Shown: piece after piece, positions 24,776 through 33,708 of the stretch
Layout: each line of letters begins with the position of its first letter
How positions within the stretch are numbered: position 1 is the first letter of the stretch
Source: Terriglobia bacterium
Lineage (GTDB): Bacteria > Acidobacteriota > Terriglobia > Terriglobales > Acidobacteriaceae
Assembly (NCBI GenBank): GCA_032252755.1
Contig: JAVUPY010000051.1
Span: 62,001-126,000, forward strand
DNA: 64,000 bases
Reading direction: 5' to 3'
Notes under the pieces: model-generated
What the model was told of the DNA's origin: nothing
The model's database searches: none
Seen by the model: only the letters and a program-made list of their open reading frames with translations
Program-made: the position numbers and the translations under genes

Positions 24776-26497
24776 AACAATCGGCTCGTTCCAGTTCTCC
24801 AGGTAGTTCTTAACCACGCTCATGAACTGGTCTGCGACCGCGCCATCAATGATGCGGTGATCGTACCCGATCGACAGGTGCATCATCGAACGGATCGCGA
24901 TCGAGTCGTTGCCGTCCTTGTCAGTTACGACCATTGGTTTCTTCGTGATTGCGCCGACGCCCATGATCGCCAGCTGCGGTTGCGAGATGATCGGCATCCC
25001 GAACTTTGCGCCGAATATTCCGGGATTGGTGATCGTGAAAGTACCGCCCTGCACGTCTTCCGGCTTCAGGCGCTTGCTTCGGGCCCGCTCGCCGAGATCG
25101 TTGATTGCGCGCTGCACGCCCGCAAAGCTCAACTCGTCCGCGTGCTTCACGACAGGAACGATCAGTCCCCAGTCGAGTGCCACGGCGATGCCGATATTGA
25201 TGTCGCGCTTGTAATGAATGTTCTCGCCTTCCACCGAAGCGTTGACGATGGGCCACAGGCGCAACGCATGAGCGACTGCCCGCGTAAAGAACGGCGTGAA
25301 GGTCAGCTTCAGCCCCGTCGCCTGCTGGAAGCGGTCCTTCATCTTCTCGCGCAGTTTGACGATACGCGTCATGTCGATCTCGAAGACGCCGTGAACGTGA
25401 GCGCTAGTGCGCTTCGACATCACCATGTGCTCGGCGATCTTCTTGCGCATCACGCTCATCGGCTCGACCGTCCCCGGAACCCCCGCGAACTTGTTCGCCG
25501 GAGTCGCCGGAAGAGGCGTAGCCGGTACCTCCGCGGCTGCGGCCGCAGGCGCAGCGTACGTCGGAGCGGATGGTGCCTGCGGTGCTGGAGCACTCGGCGG
25601 AGCGCCCGCCGGATACTTAGCGATGAACGTCTCGATGTCTTCCTTCGTGATCCGTCCGCCGGAGCCGGTTCCGGTCACCTGGCGAAGATCGACGTTGTGT
25701 TCTTGCGCCAGCCTGCGCACCAGCGGTGAAGACCGAAGCCTCTCTTCTTCGCCAACGGCAGCGCGAGGAGCAGCGGGAGCGGCTGCGACAGGTGCAGATG
25801 CTGGAGGTGCCGTCGCTTGTGGCGCGGCCGTGACTGGGGCCGCAGCTTGCGCGGCTTGTGCGGCACCGCCGCCGATCACGCCGACCACGGTGTTGACCTG
25901 CACGGTGGTTCCGGGTTGTACGCGGATCTCGGTCAGCGTGCCGGCCGCGGGAGCCGGGATCTCCGCGTCCACTTTGTCAGTGGAGATTTCGAATAGCGGC
26001 TCGTCGCGATTGACGTGATCGCCGACCTTCTTCATCCAGCGCGTCAGCGTGCCCTCGAAGATCGACTCGCCCATCTGCGGCATCGTCACTTCGGTGCGCG
26101 GCCCCGAGGGCGCTTGCGGCGCCGCCGCTGCGGGAGCGGGAGTCGGAGCAGGGCTTGCGACCGGAGGAGCAGGCGCAGGCGGAGGTGGCGCCGCCTGTGG
26201 AGTAGATGCCACTGGCTCCGGGGCCGGTGCTGAGGGTTGGGGCGCCGCACTCGCCGCGCCGCTCTCGTCGATGACGCCGACGACTGTGTTTACCTGCACG
26301 GTCGCGCCTGGCTGCACCTTGATGTCGCGCAGCACGCCGCTGGCCGGCGCAGGCACTTCCGCATCAACCTTGTCGGTTGAAATTTCGAACAGCGGCTCGT
26401 CGCGATTAACGTGGTCGCCCGGCTTCTTCAGCCACTTGGTAACAGTGCCCTCAAAGATGGATTCGCCCATCTGCGGCATAACGACGTCAGTTGGCAT
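24773..26497 (-). CDS. 2-oxoacid dehydrogenase E2 component (dihydrolipoamide acyltransferase)
   Basis: 574 residues. Two lipoyl domains (about 1-80 and 135-215) each carry the STDKVDAE lipoylation motif (Lys43 in the first). Ala/Pro-rich swinging linkers separate them. A peripheral-subunit binding domain follows near 265-300 (SSPLVRRLAQEHNVDLRQVT). The catalytic domain ends with IGYDHRIIDGAVADQF, His about 547. It transfers the acyl group from lipoate to CoA. E1 beta and E1 alpha lie upstream on the same strand, but DUF2007 and a cytochrome c intervene. The substrate (pyruvate, branched-chain or 2-oxoglutarate) is not decided. The E3 subunit is not in the window. Confidence 0.9.
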   Translation of the reverse strand: MPTDVVMPQMGESIFEGTVTKWLKKPGDHVNRDEPLFEISTDKVDAEVPAPASGVLRDIKVQPGATVQVNTVVGVIDESGAASAAPQPSAPAPEPVASTPQAAPPPPAPAPPVASPAPTPAPAAAAPQAPSGPRTEVTMPQMGESIFEGTLTRWMKKVGDHVNRDEPLFEISTDKVDAEIPAPAAGTLTEIRVQPGTTVQVNTVVGVIGGGAAQAAQAAAPVTAAPQATAPPASAPVAAAPAAPRAAVGEEERLRSSPLVRRLAQEHNVDLRQVTGTGSGGRITKEDIETFIAKYPAGAPPSAPAPQAPSAPTYAAPAAAAAEVPATPLPATPANKFAGVPGTVEPMSVMRKKIAEHMVMSKRTSAHVHGVFEIDMTRIVKLREKMKDRFQQATGLKLTFTPFFTRAVAHALRLWPIVNASVEGENIHYKRDINIGIAVALDWGLIVPVVKHADELSFAGVQRAINDLGERARSKRLKPEDVQGGTFTITNPGIFGAKFGMPIISQPQLAIMGVGAITKKPMVVTDKDGNDSIAIRSMMHLSIGYDHRIIDGAVADQFMSVVKNYLENWNEPIV

Positions 26498-26560
26498 TTA
26501 TGACCTTCCGAGGGGGTGCTTTATAACGAAGAACATCCCACAGCAAACTTTTAATTATAA

Positions 26561-26647
26561 AACGGCAAAACGGCAAAGGTAAAAACGCCAGAAGCCAAGC
26601 CGCTTTGGTCTCAGTTTTGCCGTTTTGCCCTTAGCCGTTTTGCCGTT
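26561..26647. repeat. Family C inverted repeat between E2 and cytochrome c genes
   Basis: aacggcaaaacggcaaagg on the left pairs with ccgttttgccgtt on the right, with a second copy of the word ttttgccgttttgccc between. It lies just after the cytochrome c stop on the minus strand. Confidence 0.7.
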
Positions 26648-26654
26648 GTCTTTA

Positions 26655-27242
26655 CTACTTCTTCCTTTGCTGAGGCTTTGCGTTCTGCTGCTGCGCCTTT
26701 GGAGTTGGTGTCACCTCGTTGGTTGTCGCATGTTGTTGGGAAGCCTGTTCCCACATCTGCTGAACGTCCGGCGGCAGGTTATTGGAGTGCTTGATGAACG
26801 AGACCGTCTTCCATATCTCGTCATCGCTCATGACGCCTTCCCACGAGGGCATTCCGGTCATGCGGGCGCCGTGCTTCACCATCCAGAAGAGGTGAGCATC
26901 GGGATCGTGCGGTATGCGCTGCAAAATCTGTGGCACCGGCGGGCTGAATTTGTGAGCCAGCGGGCTGGTGCGATCCTTGCCGCCGCCGTGGCACAGCGCG
27001 CAATGCTTCTCGTAGAGAATGGCGCCTTCCATCAGGTTCGATGAGTTCGCCTGCACCGGGTTATTACCCTGCGGCATGTGCTTCTCCACGTAGGCATCCA
27101 TGGCCATGTTGGCGTACTTGCGCTCTAAGGCGCCCGGCGGATTATCGGCGCCGACGGGGAACCATCCCTGCGACACTGTTAGATAGAAACCCCCGAAGAT
27201 TACAGCCAGCGTAATGACGACTCCGATGATGAAACCTTTCAT
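26655..27242 (-). CDS. Membrane-anchored monohaem cytochrome c
   Basis: 195 residues. An N-terminal transmembrane anchor at about 4-24, then a periplasmic class I-type cytochrome c domain. The haem motif is CALCH (Cys81, Cys84, His85), with a probable axial Met in ARMTGMPSWEG. The C-terminal 35 residues are Gln/Pro/Lys-rich and look disordered. It carries electrons at the outer face of the inner membrane. It is placed between genes of a dehydrogenase complex without an obvious functional link. Confidence 0.88.
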   Translation of the reverse strand: MKGFIIGVVITLAVIFGGFYLTVSQGWFPVGADNPPGALERKYANMAMDAYVEKHMPQGNNPVQANSSNLMEGAILYEKHCALCHGGGKDRTSPLAHKFSPPVPQILQRIPHDPDAHLFWMVKHGARMTGMPSWEGVMSDDEIWKTVSFIKHSNNLPPDVQQMWEQASQQHATTNEVTPTPKAQQQNAKPQQRKK

Positions 27243-27276
27243 TCAGCACCCCAATGTGAGTTGGTGGAATTGTATC

Positions 27277-27558
27277 TTATGACTCGCCGCTTTCGTTAAG
27301 CGAGGGACTGGACGCTTCGTCTATCTCCTCGATCAGCTTCATTGCACGTTCGGCATCGCGTGACCGCACCTGCAGACGCATGCCACCAACCGCGGTCGCG
27401 TACAGTCCACCGGTGCTTGCGACGAGCCGTTCCTCTGGAGCCCACGAGGGAATGCCTTCGGATTCCAGAAAGCCACGCGCAATGTCCAGTTCTGGCTGGT
27501 TCGTAAATCGAGCGATAGTAACCAACTCGTCGGAATCGGATCTGCCCTGATTGGCCAT
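27277..27558 (-). CDS. DUF2007-type putative signal-transducing protein
   Basis: 93 residues. TIARFTNQPELDIARGFLES, then IPSWAPEERL and GGMRLQVRSRDAERAMKLIE fit the small DUF2007 alpha/beta fold. It starts one base from the E1 beta stop codon, so translation is probably coupled. Its role is not established; the family is often called a putative signal-transducing protein. Confidence 0.72.
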   Translation of the reverse strand: MANQGRSDSDELVTIARFTNQPELDIARGFLESEGIPSWAPEERLVASTGGLYATAVGGMRLQVRSRDAERAMKLIEEIDEASSPSLNESGES

Positions 27559-27559
27559 T

Positions 27560-28534
27560 CTAGTAGGTCCTCAGCCGCCTAGCTTCGCGCACCACGTCTT
27601 CCACGCGCGGCAGGAAAACCTCTTCCAGCGGCGGCGAGAATGGAACCGGAGTGTCCGCCGAAGCGATGCGCGTGATCGGCGCGTCGAGCCAGTCGAAGGC
27701 GTCTTCGTTGATGCAGGCCGCGATTTCTCCGGCGATTCCGCCGGTCTTCGTATCCTCGTGCAGCACGATCACCCTATTAGTCCTGCGAACCGTATTGGCA
27801 ATCGTCTCGCGATCCAGCGGCAGCAGCGAGCGCAAGTCCACCACTTCGAGTTCGATACCCTCGTTCGTCAAGACCTTCGCCGCATCCAGCGCGACGTAAA
27901 GCATCGCTCCGTACGTGATCACCGAAACGTGGCGGCCCTCACGTGCGACGCGAGCCTTGCCGATCTCGATCGTGTATTCGTCCTGCGGCAACTCTTCTTT
28001 GATGCGTCTGTAGAGGAACTTGTGTTCAAGAAACAGCACGGGGTTGTTGTCACGAATCGCTGACTTGATTAGCCCTTTGGCGTCGTACGCTGTAGCAGGA
28101 GCCACCACTTTCATGCCGGGCGTGTGCACGTAATACATCTCCGGGTTCTGCGAGTGGAACGGTCCGCCGTGCACTCCGCCGCCGCACGGCCCGCGCAGGA
28201 CGACTGGCACCGGCGCGCCCCAACGGAAGTGCGCCTTCGCCAACAGGTTCGTGATCTGGTTGAATGCGCAGGCAATGAAGTCGATGAACTGGAACTCCGC
28301 AACCGGACGCAGTCCCGTCAGCGCCGCGCCAAAGGCCGCATTGACGATCGCCATCTCGGAGATCGGGGTATCGATGACCCGCTCCGGCCCGAAGCGGTCG
28401 ATGAGGCCTTCGGTGACCTTGAAAGCTCCACCATAGATGCCAATATCCTCACCGATGCAGAAGACGCTGGAGTCGCGCTCCATTTCTTCAAAGAGTCCGG
28501 CGCGAATGGCTTCGAGATAGGTATATAAAGGCAA
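27560..28534 (-). CDS. 2-oxoacid dehydrogenase E1 component, beta subunit
   Basis: 324 residues from a TTG start. CIGEDIGIYGGAFKVTEGLI, GPERVIDTPISEMAIVNAAF and GPCGGGVHGGPFHSQNPE are E1 beta marks; VVDLRSLLPLDRETI lies in the transketolase C-terminal domain. With the alpha subunit it forms the ThDP-dependent decarboxylase of a pyruvate- or branched-chain-type complex. It lies 35 bases after the alpha gene and one base before DUF2007, as in a compact operon. Confidence 0.92.
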   Translation of the reverse strand: MPLYTYLEAIRAGLFEEMERDSSVFCIGEDIGIYGGAFKVTEGLIDRFGPERVIDTPISEMAIVNAAFGAALTGLRPVAEFQFIDFIACAFNQITNLLAKAHFRWGAPVPVVLRGPCGGGVHGGPFHSQNPEMYYVHTPGMKVVAPATAYDAKGLIKSAIRDNNPVLFLEHKFLYRRIKEELPQDEYTIEIGKARVAREGRHVSVITYGAMLYVALDAAKVLTNEGIELEVVDLRSLLPLDRETIANTVRRTNRVIVLHEDTKTGGIAGEIAACINEDAFDWLDAPITRIASADTPVPFSPPLEEVFLPRVEDVVREARRLRTY

Positions 28535-28569
28535 GTTCTTCGTTCCTCGTTCTTCGTTCGTCGTGAAAC

Positions 28570-29892
28570 CTACTTCAGGTGAACTGCACCTTCATTGGTG
28601 TCCGACTTGGCGAGTGTCTTCGCGGTCTCGAACTCTACGGTCCCATACTTCGGCTTGATCTCATGACACTCCGGCGAGCAGTACACGCCCTGATGCTTGC
28701 GGTCTTCTTCCGGCGTCGGCATGGGCGAGGCCTCGGCAGCGGCGCGTTCCTGTTCGAGGAAGGCATCGACTTCGCTGACGAGCTTGTCGTGTGACTCGCG
28801 CGTCAGCCATTTCTTCACGTGTACGAGATAGTTCTCGAAGCGTGCGATCGGGTCGCGCTTCTGCCAGTATTCGAATAGCGGTCGCGGGACGTATTGTGCG
28901 GCGTCGTGGATGGCGTGGCCCTTCATGCGCATCATCTTGGCTTCGATCAGCGTTGGGCCTTCGCCGCGACGGGCGCGTTCGCAGGCTTCGTGGGTCGCAT
29001 CGTAAACCTGGCACGGATCGGTGCCATCGACAATCACTCCGGGAATGCCGTAGGCGATGGAGCGCTCGGCAAGGTCCTTCACGCGGAACTGCATGTCGGA
29101 AGGCGTCGAGTATCCCCAAAGATTGTTTTCGACGATGAGCACGACGCCGAGTTTCTGCACGGCGGCGAAGTTGAGGCTTTCATAGGTGACTCCGGTCGAC
29201 TGGCCCCCGTCGCCGATGTAGGTGAGCCCGGCAATGTTGCGCCCCTGTAACCGCGCGCCGAGGCAGACGCCGGCCATGATGCCGATGAGTTCGCCGAGCA
29301 TGGAGATCGGGGCGGACACATTGCGCTCGCGAATGTCGCCGAAGTGGGACGACGCGTCGCGGCCGAATGTCGGTGAGTCGGCCTTGGCCATGTACTGCCG
29401 CATGATGTCCGCCGGGGAGAAACCGCGCACCAGCAGCGCTCCCTGGTTGCGGATCATCGGCCCCATCCAGTCATCTTTCTGGAGCGCGCAGGCGGAGGCG
29501 CACGAGCAGCCCTCCTGCCCCAGACCGAAGTAAACGCCGCCCACGACCTTGCTCTGCTTGTAGAGCGATTCGAGGACCGCTTCCATCTTGCGGTTCAGCA
29601 GCATCCAGCGATAGATCTCGATGCACTGTTCCCGCGAGAGGTACTTCGAGTCGCGGATCGGCGGCGCGTCGGCCGAGAGGTCGCCTTCGACGGAATAGCG
29701 CGTTTCTCCGGTTGTCGAATCGCGCTCTGTGGCGATGGAGAACTCGGGATGTTCAAGGCGGTAATCGGGAATGTTGTAGCAGCGGAGTGCACTGGCGGCG
29801 GCTTCGGCGTCAGCAGCAGAGCGATTCGGCTTGGCCGGAGATTTCTTTGGAACAGATTTGCTGGATGTGGGCTTTTCCGGTTTCTTGGGCAT
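28570..29892 (-). CDS. 2-oxoacid dehydrogenase E1 component, alpha subunit
   Basis: 440 residues. A Lys/Pro-rich N-terminal extension of about 35 residues precedes the ThDP-binding fold. YIGDGGQSTGVTYESLNFAA with the following IVENN is the ThDP motif. HAIHDAAQY occupies the phosphorylation-loop position. It is first in a minus-strand operon with E1 beta, DUF2007, cytochrome c and E2. The C-terminal 40 residues, with a CSPEC pair, are unusual and could bind a metal, but this is not proved. Confidence 0.9.
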   Translation of the reverse strand: MPKKPEKPTSSKSVPKKSPAKPNRSAADAEAAASALRCYNIPDYRLEHPEFSIATERDSTTGETRYSVEGDLSADAPPIRDSKYLSREQCIEIYRWMLLNRKMEAVLESLYKQSKVVGGVYFGLGQEGCSCASACALQKDDWMGPMIRNQGALLVRGFSPADIMRQYMAKADSPTFGRDASSHFGDIRERNVSAPISMLGELIGIMAGVCLGARLQGRNIAGLTYIGDGGQSTGVTYESLNFAAVQKLGVVLIVENNLWGYSTPSDMQFRVKDLAERSIAYGIPGVIVDGTDPCQVYDATHEACERARRGEGPTLIEAKMMRMKGHAIHDAAQYVPRPLFEYWQKRDPIARFENYLVHVKKWLTRESHDKLVSEVDAFLEQERAAAEASPMPTPEEDRKHQGVYCSPECHEIKPKYGTVEFETAKTLAKSDTNEGAVHLK

Positions 29893-29999
29893 GGACGCTT
29901 TCCGGGGCGACCAAGAATTTAATCACAAAGGCAGCCAAGTCGCACGCCGCCAACATAATCCGCTGCAGGCGTAGTAGACTCTCTGCCCGCGAGGACGGC

Positions 30000-30485
30000 A
30001 TGAGCACGTATTCCTTCCTGGTCGACACCTACGAAACCGAGATTCTGAAAACTGTTGAAACGTGGGACACATTTGCTGAAGAAGCCATGAATTTCCGCCC
30101 AGCGCCGAAATCGCGAACGGTGCTTGAGCAGCTCGAGCACCAACTCAAGTCCGAGGGCGCATGGATGCGGGACATGCTCGGGATCGATGTAGGCGAGATT
30201 CTCCCGTCCGAGTACACGAAAATCGCCTTCATCGAGAAGTACAGAACGGATGCTTCCAGGCGTCTCGAAATCCTGCGGCGGAAGCCCGATTCGTGGTGGG
30301 AGGAGACGGTGAACTTCTTCGACGTCCCGCGCTCGCGGGCGTGGGTGATGGTTCGGCGGATGAACCACTCCACGCATCATCGAGGGCAACTGGTGGTCTA
30401 CCTGCGTCTGCTGGAGCAACGGGTGACCTCGGTTTATGGCCCAACGGCCGATACCGATGGTAAGGTCGTTTACCGCTTCGAATGA
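30000..30485 (+). CDS. DinB-family putative metalloenzyme
   Basis: 161 residues from the ATG at 30000 (GAGG upstream). It has the four-helix DinB/YfiT layout. TVLEQLEHQLKSEGAWMRDM supplies the first His, and MNHSTHHRGQLVVYLRLLEQ the other metal ligands. Members are often metal-dependent thiol transferases or of unknown role. It stands alone, divergent from the dehydrogenase operon. Confidence 0.75.
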   Translation: MSTYSFLVDTYETEILKTVETWDTFAEEAMNFRPAPKSRTVLEQLEHQLKSEGAWMRDMLGIDVGEILPSEYTKIAFIEKYRTDASRRLEILRRKPDSWWEETVNFFDVPRSRAWVMVRRMNHSTHHRGQLVVYLRLLEQRVTSVYGPTADTDGKVVYRFE

Positions 30486-30569
30486 ACATAAATCCTACCG
30501 GGCTTTACACCTTAGTGTCGCAACTTCCGCAGAGAACCCGGTTTAAAATTCAGTGTAGAAGCTGGCCGG

Positions 30570-30839
30570 ATGTTCACTCTCTCTCCGAAGTTCGTTCTGC
30601 TGCTGATGCTGACGACGCTGGCGCTTTTCCTGTTTCCGGCACCACGGGGCTCATTTACGTCTACTCACGGACCAACGACAGCGCTGCGTGCCGACGCTCG
30701 TTTCCGCGCAGTCATATCAGCCCTTGCAGCCTGGACCGCACTCTTAGCCGGCAAAGTCGTACTCAGCAGTAGCGGTCGGCAAAACAGTGAAGCAGAAGTG
30801 TTGACCGCCTCGTATCCGGCTTCGCAACTTCGCTGTTAG
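30570..30839 (+). CDS. Small membrane-directed hypothetical protein
   Basis: 89 residues. It opens with a strongly hydrophobic segment (FVLLLMLTTLALFLF) suitable as a signal or anchor, then a less hydrophobic stretch (AVISALAAWTALLAGKVVL). No clear ribosome site and no recognised family. It lies 57 bases before pal and may be co-transcribed. Confidence 0.35.
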   Translation: MFTLSPKFVLLLMLTTLALFLFPAPRGSFTSTHGPTTALRADARFRAVISALAAWTALLAGKVVLSSSGRQNSEAEVLTASYPASQLRC

Positions 30840-30896
30840 CTATTGCCGCAAATCCTTAGTGCCATTCAAATCAAAATCTCTCTAGAGGAGGAAGTT

Positions 30897-31628
30897 ATGT
30901 CCGCGCGTTTCACTCGTCTATTTCTCTCTCTTGGCGTGGCCGCTCTTGCGGTCTCGCTGGGCGCCTGCGCCAAAAAGGTGGCCACGGCCAAGGCGACTCC
31001 AGCACCACCTCCGCCCCCAGCTCCCACCGCGAGTCTGAGCGCGTCGCCCAGCAATCTGCAGAAGGGCCAGTCAACCACCCTGACGTGGAGCACGCAGAAC
31101 GCGAACGACATTACGATCGACGGCTTGGGTACAGTCACAGCCAGCGGATCGCGGACCGTATCGCCCGAAGACTCGACCACCTACAAACTGGTCGCAAAGG
31201 GTCCCGGCGGCACGCAAGAAGCGGATGCCCGCGTCACAGTGGCCACTCCACCGCCGCCGGTTGCTCAAGGGCCGACGGATGCCGAACTGTTTGCGCAGAA
31301 CGTCAAGGACCTGTACTTCAACTACGACAAGTATGACGTACGATCCGATGAGCAGGCGATTCTTAAGGCTGACGCTGCGTTCCTGGCGGCACATCCCAAC
31401 TACAAGCTAACCATTTCGGGGCACTGCGACGAGCGTGGGTCCGAGGAGTACAACCTGGCGCTTGGCTCGAACCGGGCCAACACCGTGCGGGATCAACTCG
31501 TGGCCATGGGCGTCAGTTCCGATCGTATCAAGACGATCAGCTACGGCAAGGAAAAGCCCTTCTGCACGCAAGAAAACGATCAGTGCTGGCAGTCAAACCG
31601 GCGTGCACATTTCGAGATGAATCAGTAG
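30897..31628 (+). CDS. pal: Peptidoglycan-associated lipoprotein Pal
   Basis: 243 residues from the ATG at 30897 with GAGGAGGAAG upstream. Lipobox LGAC puts the lipid on Cys24. A Pro/Ala linker leads to an Ig-like module at about 45-120, then the OmpA-like domain with TISGHCDERGSEEYNLALG and a C-terminal CTQENDQCWQSNRRAHFEM. Pal ties the outer membrane to peptidoglycan and works with TolB, which is not nearby. A terminator with a UUCG loop follows. Confidence 0.9.
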   Translation: MSARFTRLFLSLGVAALAVSLGACAKKVATAKATPAPPPPPAPTASLSASPSNLQKGQSTTLTWSTQNANDITIDGLGTVTASGSRTVSPEDSTTYKLVAKGPGGTQEADARVTVATPPPPVAQGPTDAELFAQNVKDLYFNYDKYDVRSDEQAILKADAAFLAAHPNYKLTISGHCDERGSEEYNLALGSNRANTVRDQLVAMGVSSDRIKTISYGKEKPFCTQENDQCWQSNRRAHFEMNQ

Positions 31629-31645
31629 TAGATCTACAGCGATCG

Positions 31646-31674
31646 AGGGGAGTGCTTCGGCGCTCCCCTTTTTA
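31646..31674 (+). terminator. Terminator after pal
   Basis: Stem aggggagtgc / gcgctcccct with a stable TTCG tetraloop, then ttttt. It lies between convergent pal and lipB. Confidence 0.9.
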
Positions 31675-31678
31675 ATTA

Positions 31679-32434
31679 TCAGGCGAGGAAAGTTTTATCG
31701 CCGTGAAGCTCGCGGATGTTATCCGGCACCTTGAGGGGCGTGTCTTCGGGGACGGGAGCTGAGCCCGGCAGGTCTTCCAGCGAATCGACCCACAAAATCT
31801 GGCTTTTGAATACCTCGCCAAAGCTGCGGGTAACGATCGGCAGTATGTCGTCAATGCCAGGATGCTTGCCGGTTTCGAACTCGATCGAAGTGACGGGTTT
31901 GGTAAGGCCGCAGGGAACGATCAGCTTGAAGTAATCGAGGTCCGTGGTGACATTCAGGGCAAAGCCATGCGAAGTAACGCCGCGAGAGATGTGGACGCCG
32001 ATGGCGGCTATCTTTCGCTCTGATAACGTCCAGACGCCCGTCATTCCCTGGATGCGCTGGGTTTCGATCTGGTAGTGAATGCAGGTGCGGATCAGGGCTT
32101 CTTCGATCCGCCGTACGTACTCGACGACGCCGATCTTCTCGGGAAAGCTTCGCAGGTCGAAGATGGGATAACCGACGAGTTGTCCCGGACCATGAAAGGT
32201 CACATCGCCGCCGCGATTGATTTCGAACACCTCGACCCCCTTGCTGGCAAGGAAATCACGAGGCGCGACGATGTTCGTGTCATTGGCATTGCGGCCGAGC
32301 GTGATCACAGGCGGGTGTTCAAGCAGCAGGAGAACATTATCGATACGGTTCTGTTTGCGAAGTTCGACGAGGTGCTCCTGCAGGCGCAGAGCGGAGCCGT
32401 AATCAATGGTTCCGAGATGGACGACGGAGATCAA
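31679..32434 (-). CDS. lipB: Octanoyltransferase LipB
   Basis: 251 residues from a TTG start. RGGDVTFHGPGQLVGYP, KIAAIGVHISRGVTSHGFALN and the catalytic Cys in VPCGLTKPVTS are all present. It moves octanoyl from ACP to the lipoyl domains of E2 proteins, so it likely supplies the E2 gene at 24.8-26.5 kb. The last 40 residues extend beyond the usual catalytic core. Confidence 0.92.
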   Translation of the reverse strand: MISVVHLGTIDYGSALRLQEHLVELRKQNRIDNVLLLLEHPPVITLGRNANDTNIVAPRDFLASKGVEVFEINRGGDVTFHGPGQLVGYPIFDLRSFPEKIGVVEYVRRIEEALIRTCIHYQIETQRIQGMTGVWTLSERKIAAIGVHISRGVTSHGFALNVTTDLDYFKLIVPCGLTKPVTSIEFETGKHPGIDDILPIVTRSFGEVFKSQILWVDSLEDLPGSAPVPEDTPLKVPDNIRELHGDKTFLA

Positions 32435-32440
32435 AAGCTA

Positions 32441-32466
32441 TTCACCACAGGGGTACAGAGCCACAA
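32441..32466. repeat. Family D word between hemB and lipB
   Basis: ttcaccacaggggtacagag then ccacaaag. It matches the left arm of the family D hairpin at 48559-48665. Only one arm is present here. Confidence 0.5.
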
Positions 32467-32536
32467 AGAAATGATAAACCAAACACGAAAGGGTTGGCAG
32501 ACGAGCCAACCCTCTTCGTCGAACTAGGTAGCCCCT

Positions 32537-33571
32537 CTACGCGAGCAACCTTGCCACATCCTTCGCGAAGTACGTCAGGATGATCGATGCTCCGGCGCGC
32601 TGAATGCTCAGCAGGCTTTCCATCATGACGCGGTCGTGGTCGATCCAGTGGTTCTGGGCCGCGGCCTTGATCATCGCGTATTCGCCGCTGACCTGGTAGG
32701 CCGCGAGCGGAACGTCGAAACGCCGCCGGGCTTCGGAGATCACGTCAAGATAGGGGAGCGCGGGCTTCACCATGATCATGTCCGCGCCTTCCTGGAGATC
32801 GAGTTCGATCTCGCGCATAGCCTCGCGAAGATTGGCAGGATCCATCTGGTAGGAGCGCCGGTCGCCGAATTGCGGTGCGCTGTCGGCGGCTTCCCTGAAG
32901 GGGCCGTAGAAACCGGAGGCGAACTTGGCGGCGTAGCTGAGGATCGGGATGCTCTCGTATCCGTTCTTGTCCAGCGCCGTGCGAATCGCACCCACGCGGC
33001 CATCCATCATGTCCGAGGGGGCGATGATGTCCATCCCCGCGCGGACCTGAGAAACAGCGGTCCTGGCGAGAATGTCCAGGGTCGCGTCATTCACGATTTC
33101 GTAGTCGACAGCAGTTGCGGAGGGCGGCGCGGCAGCGGCCGCTCCCACCGACTGCGGCTGGGCAACTGGCTTCACAATTCCGCAATGGCCGTGCGACATG
33201 TACTCGCAAAGGCAAACGTCGCCCATCAACAGCAGGTTCGGCACTTCGCGCTTGATCGCTCGCGCTGCCTTCTGCACGATGCCGTCGTCGGCCCAGGCGC
33301 CGGTCGCCTTTTCGTCCTTTGATTCGGGCAGGCCGAACAGGATGACCGAGGGGATTCCGAGCGAGGCGACTTCGCGGCACTCGTTAACGGCTTCGTCAAC
33401 CGACATGTTGAATACGCCGGGCATGGAGCGGACTTCTTTGCGAATGCCTTCGCCCGGACAGACAAACAAGGGGTAGACGAACCCTTCAGGCGACAAGCGG
33501 GTTTCACGGACGAACGATCGCAAACTCTCGGTGCGGCGAAGACGTCGGGGACGCTGGACTGGAAATGCCAT
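32537..33571 (-). CDS. hemB: Porphobilinogen synthase (delta-aminolaevulinic acid dehydratase)
   Basis: 344 residues, about the usual length. [14 protein letters not shown] holds the metal-binding Cys residues of a zinc-type enzyme. [18 protein letters not shown] and [12 protein letters not shown] carry the two active-site Lys residues. It condenses two aminolaevulinate molecules to porphobilinogen in haem synthesis. It lies upstream of lipB on the same strand with a repeat in the gap. Confidence 0.93.
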   Translation of the reverse strand: MAFPVQRPRRLRRTESLRSFVRETRLSPEGFVYPLFVCPGEGIRKEVRSMPGVFNMSVDEAVNECREVASLGIPSVILFGLPESKDEKATGAWADDGIVQKAARAIKREVPNLLLMGDVCLCEYMSHGHCGIVKPVAQPQSVGAAAAAPPSATAVDYEIVNDATLDILARTAVSQVRAGMDIIAPSDMMDGRVGAIRTALDKNGYESIPILSYAAKFASGFYGPFREAADSAPQFGDRRSYQMDPANLREAMREIELDLQEGADMIMVKPALPYLDVISEARRRFDVPLAAYQVSGEYAMIKAAAQNHWIDHDRVMMESLLSIQRAGASIILTYFAKDVARLLA

Positions 33572-33708
33572 AACAGTAAAATTCTAGCACCCAGTTTGAC
33601 AATCTCCTCTGTGATAAGGCTCACAAAAACCCCTATTTTCCGGGGTATCCTTGAGCAACCCAGGTGCGAAACCATGGTAACTTTCGCCTGTTTCGGAAGC
33701 ATGGTCGA

